Shown: positions 62,205 through 64,000 of the stretch, piece by piece | Layout: every line of letters starts with the position of its first letter | How positions within the stretch are numbered: the stretch's first letter is position 1 | DNA from: Frateuria flava | Lineage (GTDB): Bacteria; Pseudomonadota; Gammaproteobacteria; Xanthomonadales; Rhodanobacteraceae | DNA length: 64,000 bases | Direction: 5' to 3' | NCBI RefSeq assembly: GCF_017837635.1 | Contig: NZ_JAGJRS010000007.1 | Location: 1 to 64,000, forward strand | Translations under genes and position numbers: made by a program | Notes under the pieces: generated by a model | What the model was told of the DNA's origin: nothing | Database searches by the model: none | What the model saw: the letters and a program-made list of their open reading frames with translations, nothing else

Positions 62205-62252
62205 GCACCGGCAGGGCCGCCCTCTTCCCCCTACGGCACGTCTCCGCAACGG

Positions 62253-63308
62253 GGACGGTTAAGGTGTGGGTCCGCGCCGGAACCATTCCCGTCCGCGGTG
62301 ACGGCGCACAGGCGAACAGGGCAGCCCGCCGACAGCTTCAACAGCCCATCCACACGGACACCACTAGGCTTCCGACCCTTCGGCGCGCAGGCGATCCGTT
62401 GCGGAGACTCCGGTGGCATTCAGCACCCCGCCCCCAGTGCAACCAGGCCAGGCACGCGGCAGCGTCGTGTTGGGCGTGGGCCGCGACGCGGCGCATTCCA
62501 GCCACGAGGCGGCCGCGCACACAGCCATCGCGCAGCAACTGGCCGACCTGCTGCATTACGACTTCGCCGGTGCCTATGTGCCGGGCCAGCCTTATTCCGG
62601 CCCGCTCTACTTCGTGCCAGGCGACGTGTTGACCGGGCTGGATTCGGCCGCGGCCTGTGGCATCCGCAGCGCCTCGGACCTGTTCGGCGGTGTGGTGCCC
62701 GATCGCGTGGTGGCCTCCAAGGCGATCACCCATCCATTGGTCGACGCTCCCACGCGCGTGCCGCAGGGCTGGTCCGCGACGGACGGTTAAGGTGTGGGTC
62801 CGCGCCGGAACCATTCCCGTCCGCGGTGACGGCGCACAGGCGAACAGGGCAGCCCGCCGACAGCTTCAACAGCCCATCCACACGGACACCACTAGGCTTC
62901 CGACCCTTCGGCGCGCAGGCGATCCGTTGCGGAGACTCCGGTGGCATTCAGCACCCCGCCCCCAGTGCAGCCAGGCCAGGCACGCGGCAGCGTCGTGTTG
63001 GGCGTGGGCCGCGACGCGGCGCATTCCAGCCACGAGGCGGCCGCGCACACAGCCATCGCGCAGCAACTGGCCGACCTGCTGCATTACGACTTCGCCGGTG
63101 CCTATGTGCCGGGCCAGCCTTATTCCGGCCCGCTCTACTTCGTGCCAGGCGACGTGTTGACCGGGCTGGATTCGGCCGCAGCCTGTGGCATCCGCAGTGC
63201 CTCGGACCTGTTCGGCGGTGTGGTGCCCGATCGCGTGGTGGCCTCCAAGGCGATCACCCATCCATTGGTCGACGCTCCCACGCGCGTGCCGCAGGGCTGG
63301 TCCGCGAC
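62253..63308 (+). repeat. Two-copy tandem duplication, unit 528 bases
   Basis: The units 62253-62780 and 62781-63308 are nearly identical. I counted three differences, all in the coding part, at third codon positions and synonymous (CAA/CAG, GCG/GCA, AGC/AGT). The 160-base leader is identical. The copy contains the promoter-proximal sequence and the first about 120 codons of a DUF3182 gene. At the end of unit 1 the frame runs into the start of unit 2 and meets a TAA. Confidence 0.95.
62413..62790 (+). pseudogene. Truncated DUF3182 copy (5' part only)
   Basis: The first copy in the duplication starts GTG at 62413 and codes 125 residues (AFSTPPPVQPGQARGSVVLG onward) before the frame enters the repeated leader and stops at 62790. 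The GTG and its GGAGA ribosome site are identical to those of the full gene. It lacks about two thirds of the protein, so it is likely nonfunctional, though it may be translated. Confidence 0.85.
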
Positions 63309-64000
63309 GTTCGCCGAGCGGGTACGCGCCGTGGTACTGCCCGGCTACAGCGCCTACGCCCCCGCCGATGCGCGCCGCGCGGGGCGCGCGCTGCTGCACC
63401 TGGGCCCGGTACGCATCAAGCCGGCGCACGGCAACGCCGGTCGTGGCCAGCGGGTGGCCCGCGACATCGGCGAGCTGGACGCGATCGTCGCCGACGTCGA
63501 CGAGGACGCGTTCGCCAGCGACGGCCTGGTGCTGGAAACCGACCTGCTCGACCTGACCACCTGGAGCGTGGGCCAGGTGCGCGTGGATCACCACACCATC
63601 GCCTACTACGGCACCCAGTGGCTGACCCGCGACAACGCCGGCGAGGTGGCCTACGGCGGCTCCAGCCTGCGCGTGCATCGCGGTGGCTTCGACGCGTTGC
63701 TGCGCGAACCGCTGCCGCCGCCGGTCCGCGAGGCGGCCGCGCAGGCACAGCTCTACGACGAGGCCGCGCGGCAGTGCTTCCCGCGCATGTTCGCCTCGCG
63801 CCGCAACTACGACGTGGTGCAAGGCAAGGACCACCGCGGCCACGCGCACGCCGGCGTACTGGAGTCGTCCTGGCGTATCGGCGGCGCCAGCGGCGCGGAG
63901 GCCGCCGCGCTGTTGCGCTTGCGCGACGAACCGGGCCGCCGCTGGCTCGGCGTGCGCACCGAGGAACGCTACGGGAGCGATACCGAACCGCCGCCCGGCG
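62941..64000 (+). CDS. DUF3182 family protein, partial
   Basis: Starts GTG at 62941 with GGAGA upstream and is open to the end of the window, so about 353 residues are visible. Segments are GRDAAHSSHEAAAHTAIAQQ, YDFAGAYVPGQPYSG, YFVPGDVLTG, PVDAPTRVPQGWSATFAERV (with Val for the third residue) and LLHLGPVRIKPAHGNAGRG, GLVLETDL, the latter like ATP-grasp strands. I recognise the family as DUF3182 by overall pattern. Function unknown. Its 5' end is duplicated upstream. Confidence 0.85.
   Translation, partial: MAFSTPPPVQPGQARGSVVLGVGRDAAHSSHEAAAHTAIAQQLADLLHYDFAGAYVPGQPYSGPLYFVPGDVLTGLDSAAACGIRSASDLFGGVVPDRVVASKAITHPLVDAPTRVPQGWSATFAERVRAVVLPGYSAYAPADARRAGRALLHLGPVRIKPAHGNAGRGQRVARDIGELDAIVADVDEDAFASDGLVLETDLLDLTTWSVGQVRVDHHTIAYYGTQWLTRDNAGEVAYGGSSLRVHRGGFDALLREPLPPPVREAAAQAQLYDEAARQCFPRMFASRRNYDVVQGKDHRGHAHAGVLESSWRIGGASGAEAAALLRLRDEPGRRWLGVRTEERYGSDTEPPPG

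Overview
The window is GC-rich, densely coded DNA from a gammaproteobacterium of the Xanthomonadales. Gene content (long TrpS, PhoPQ with a PepSY neighbour, hppD/MarR pair, NirK with a fused cytochrome, cbb3 oxidase without ccoG, families of short palindromic intergenic repeats) fits best with Rhodanobacter or a close relative in the Rhodanobacteraceae. This is inferred from gene families, not from a marker-gene comparison. There is no rRNA, CRISPR array, prophage or insertion sequence. One tRNA gene, tRNA-Thr(UGU), is present.

Layout. (1) 0.2-9.8 kb holds central carbon genes: transketolase, class I aldolase, pyruvate kinase and GAPDH, with an outer-membrane barrel, an S1/P1 nuclease and a persulfide-dioxygenase-like hydrolase between them. 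(2) 9.9-12 kb is a cytochrome c-FTR1 iron permease. (3) 12.4-37.7 kb is a low-oxygen respiration and denitrification island: ferredoxin FdxA, the cbb3 oxidase operon ccoNOQP-(FixH-like)-ccoI-ccoS running into azurin, truncated haemoglobin, thiol peroxidase with a CopD-like protein, the nirK-nirV-SCO block, NnrS, SDR-UspA-P-type ATPase, a two-component/cytochrome b561/PepSY operon, a beta-CASP nuclease, oxygen-independent HemN, and an Fnr/Anr regulator with its [4Fe-4S] cysteines. Eight sites resembling the Fnr/Anr consensus (TTGAT-N4-ATCAA) lie upstream of genes here, six of them centred about 60-70 bp from the start codon, so this looks like a self-contained Anr regulon that includes its regulator. 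(4) 37.8-43.2 kb is tyrosine catabolism: a FAH-family hydrolase, HmgA, HPPD and a divergent MarR regulator. (5) 43.3-53.9 kb holds a POT peptide transporter, tryptophan 2,3-dioxygenase, the three-gene pyruvate dehydrogenase E1alpha-E1beta-E2 set, TrpS, arginase and tRNA-Thr. (6) 54-64 kb holds a SPOR protein, CoaX, BirA, PhoPQ with a PepSY protein, DusA, a TMEM175-like channel, ferredoxin-NADP reductase, and a DUF3182 gene whose 5' part is duplicated in tandem and which runs off the window.

How it fits together. Under low oxygen, Anr would switch on haem synthesis (HemN), the high-affinity cbb3 oxidase with its copper maturation ATPase, and NirK nitrite respiration. Azurin, translationally coupled to the oxidase operon, is a plausible electron carrier to the oxidase and/or NirK. 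NnrS and the truncated haemoglobin would handle nitric oxide, since no NO reductase gene is in the window. Intergenic space is filled by at least six families of short palindromic repeats, one of which encodes the C-terminus of a DUF559 protein.
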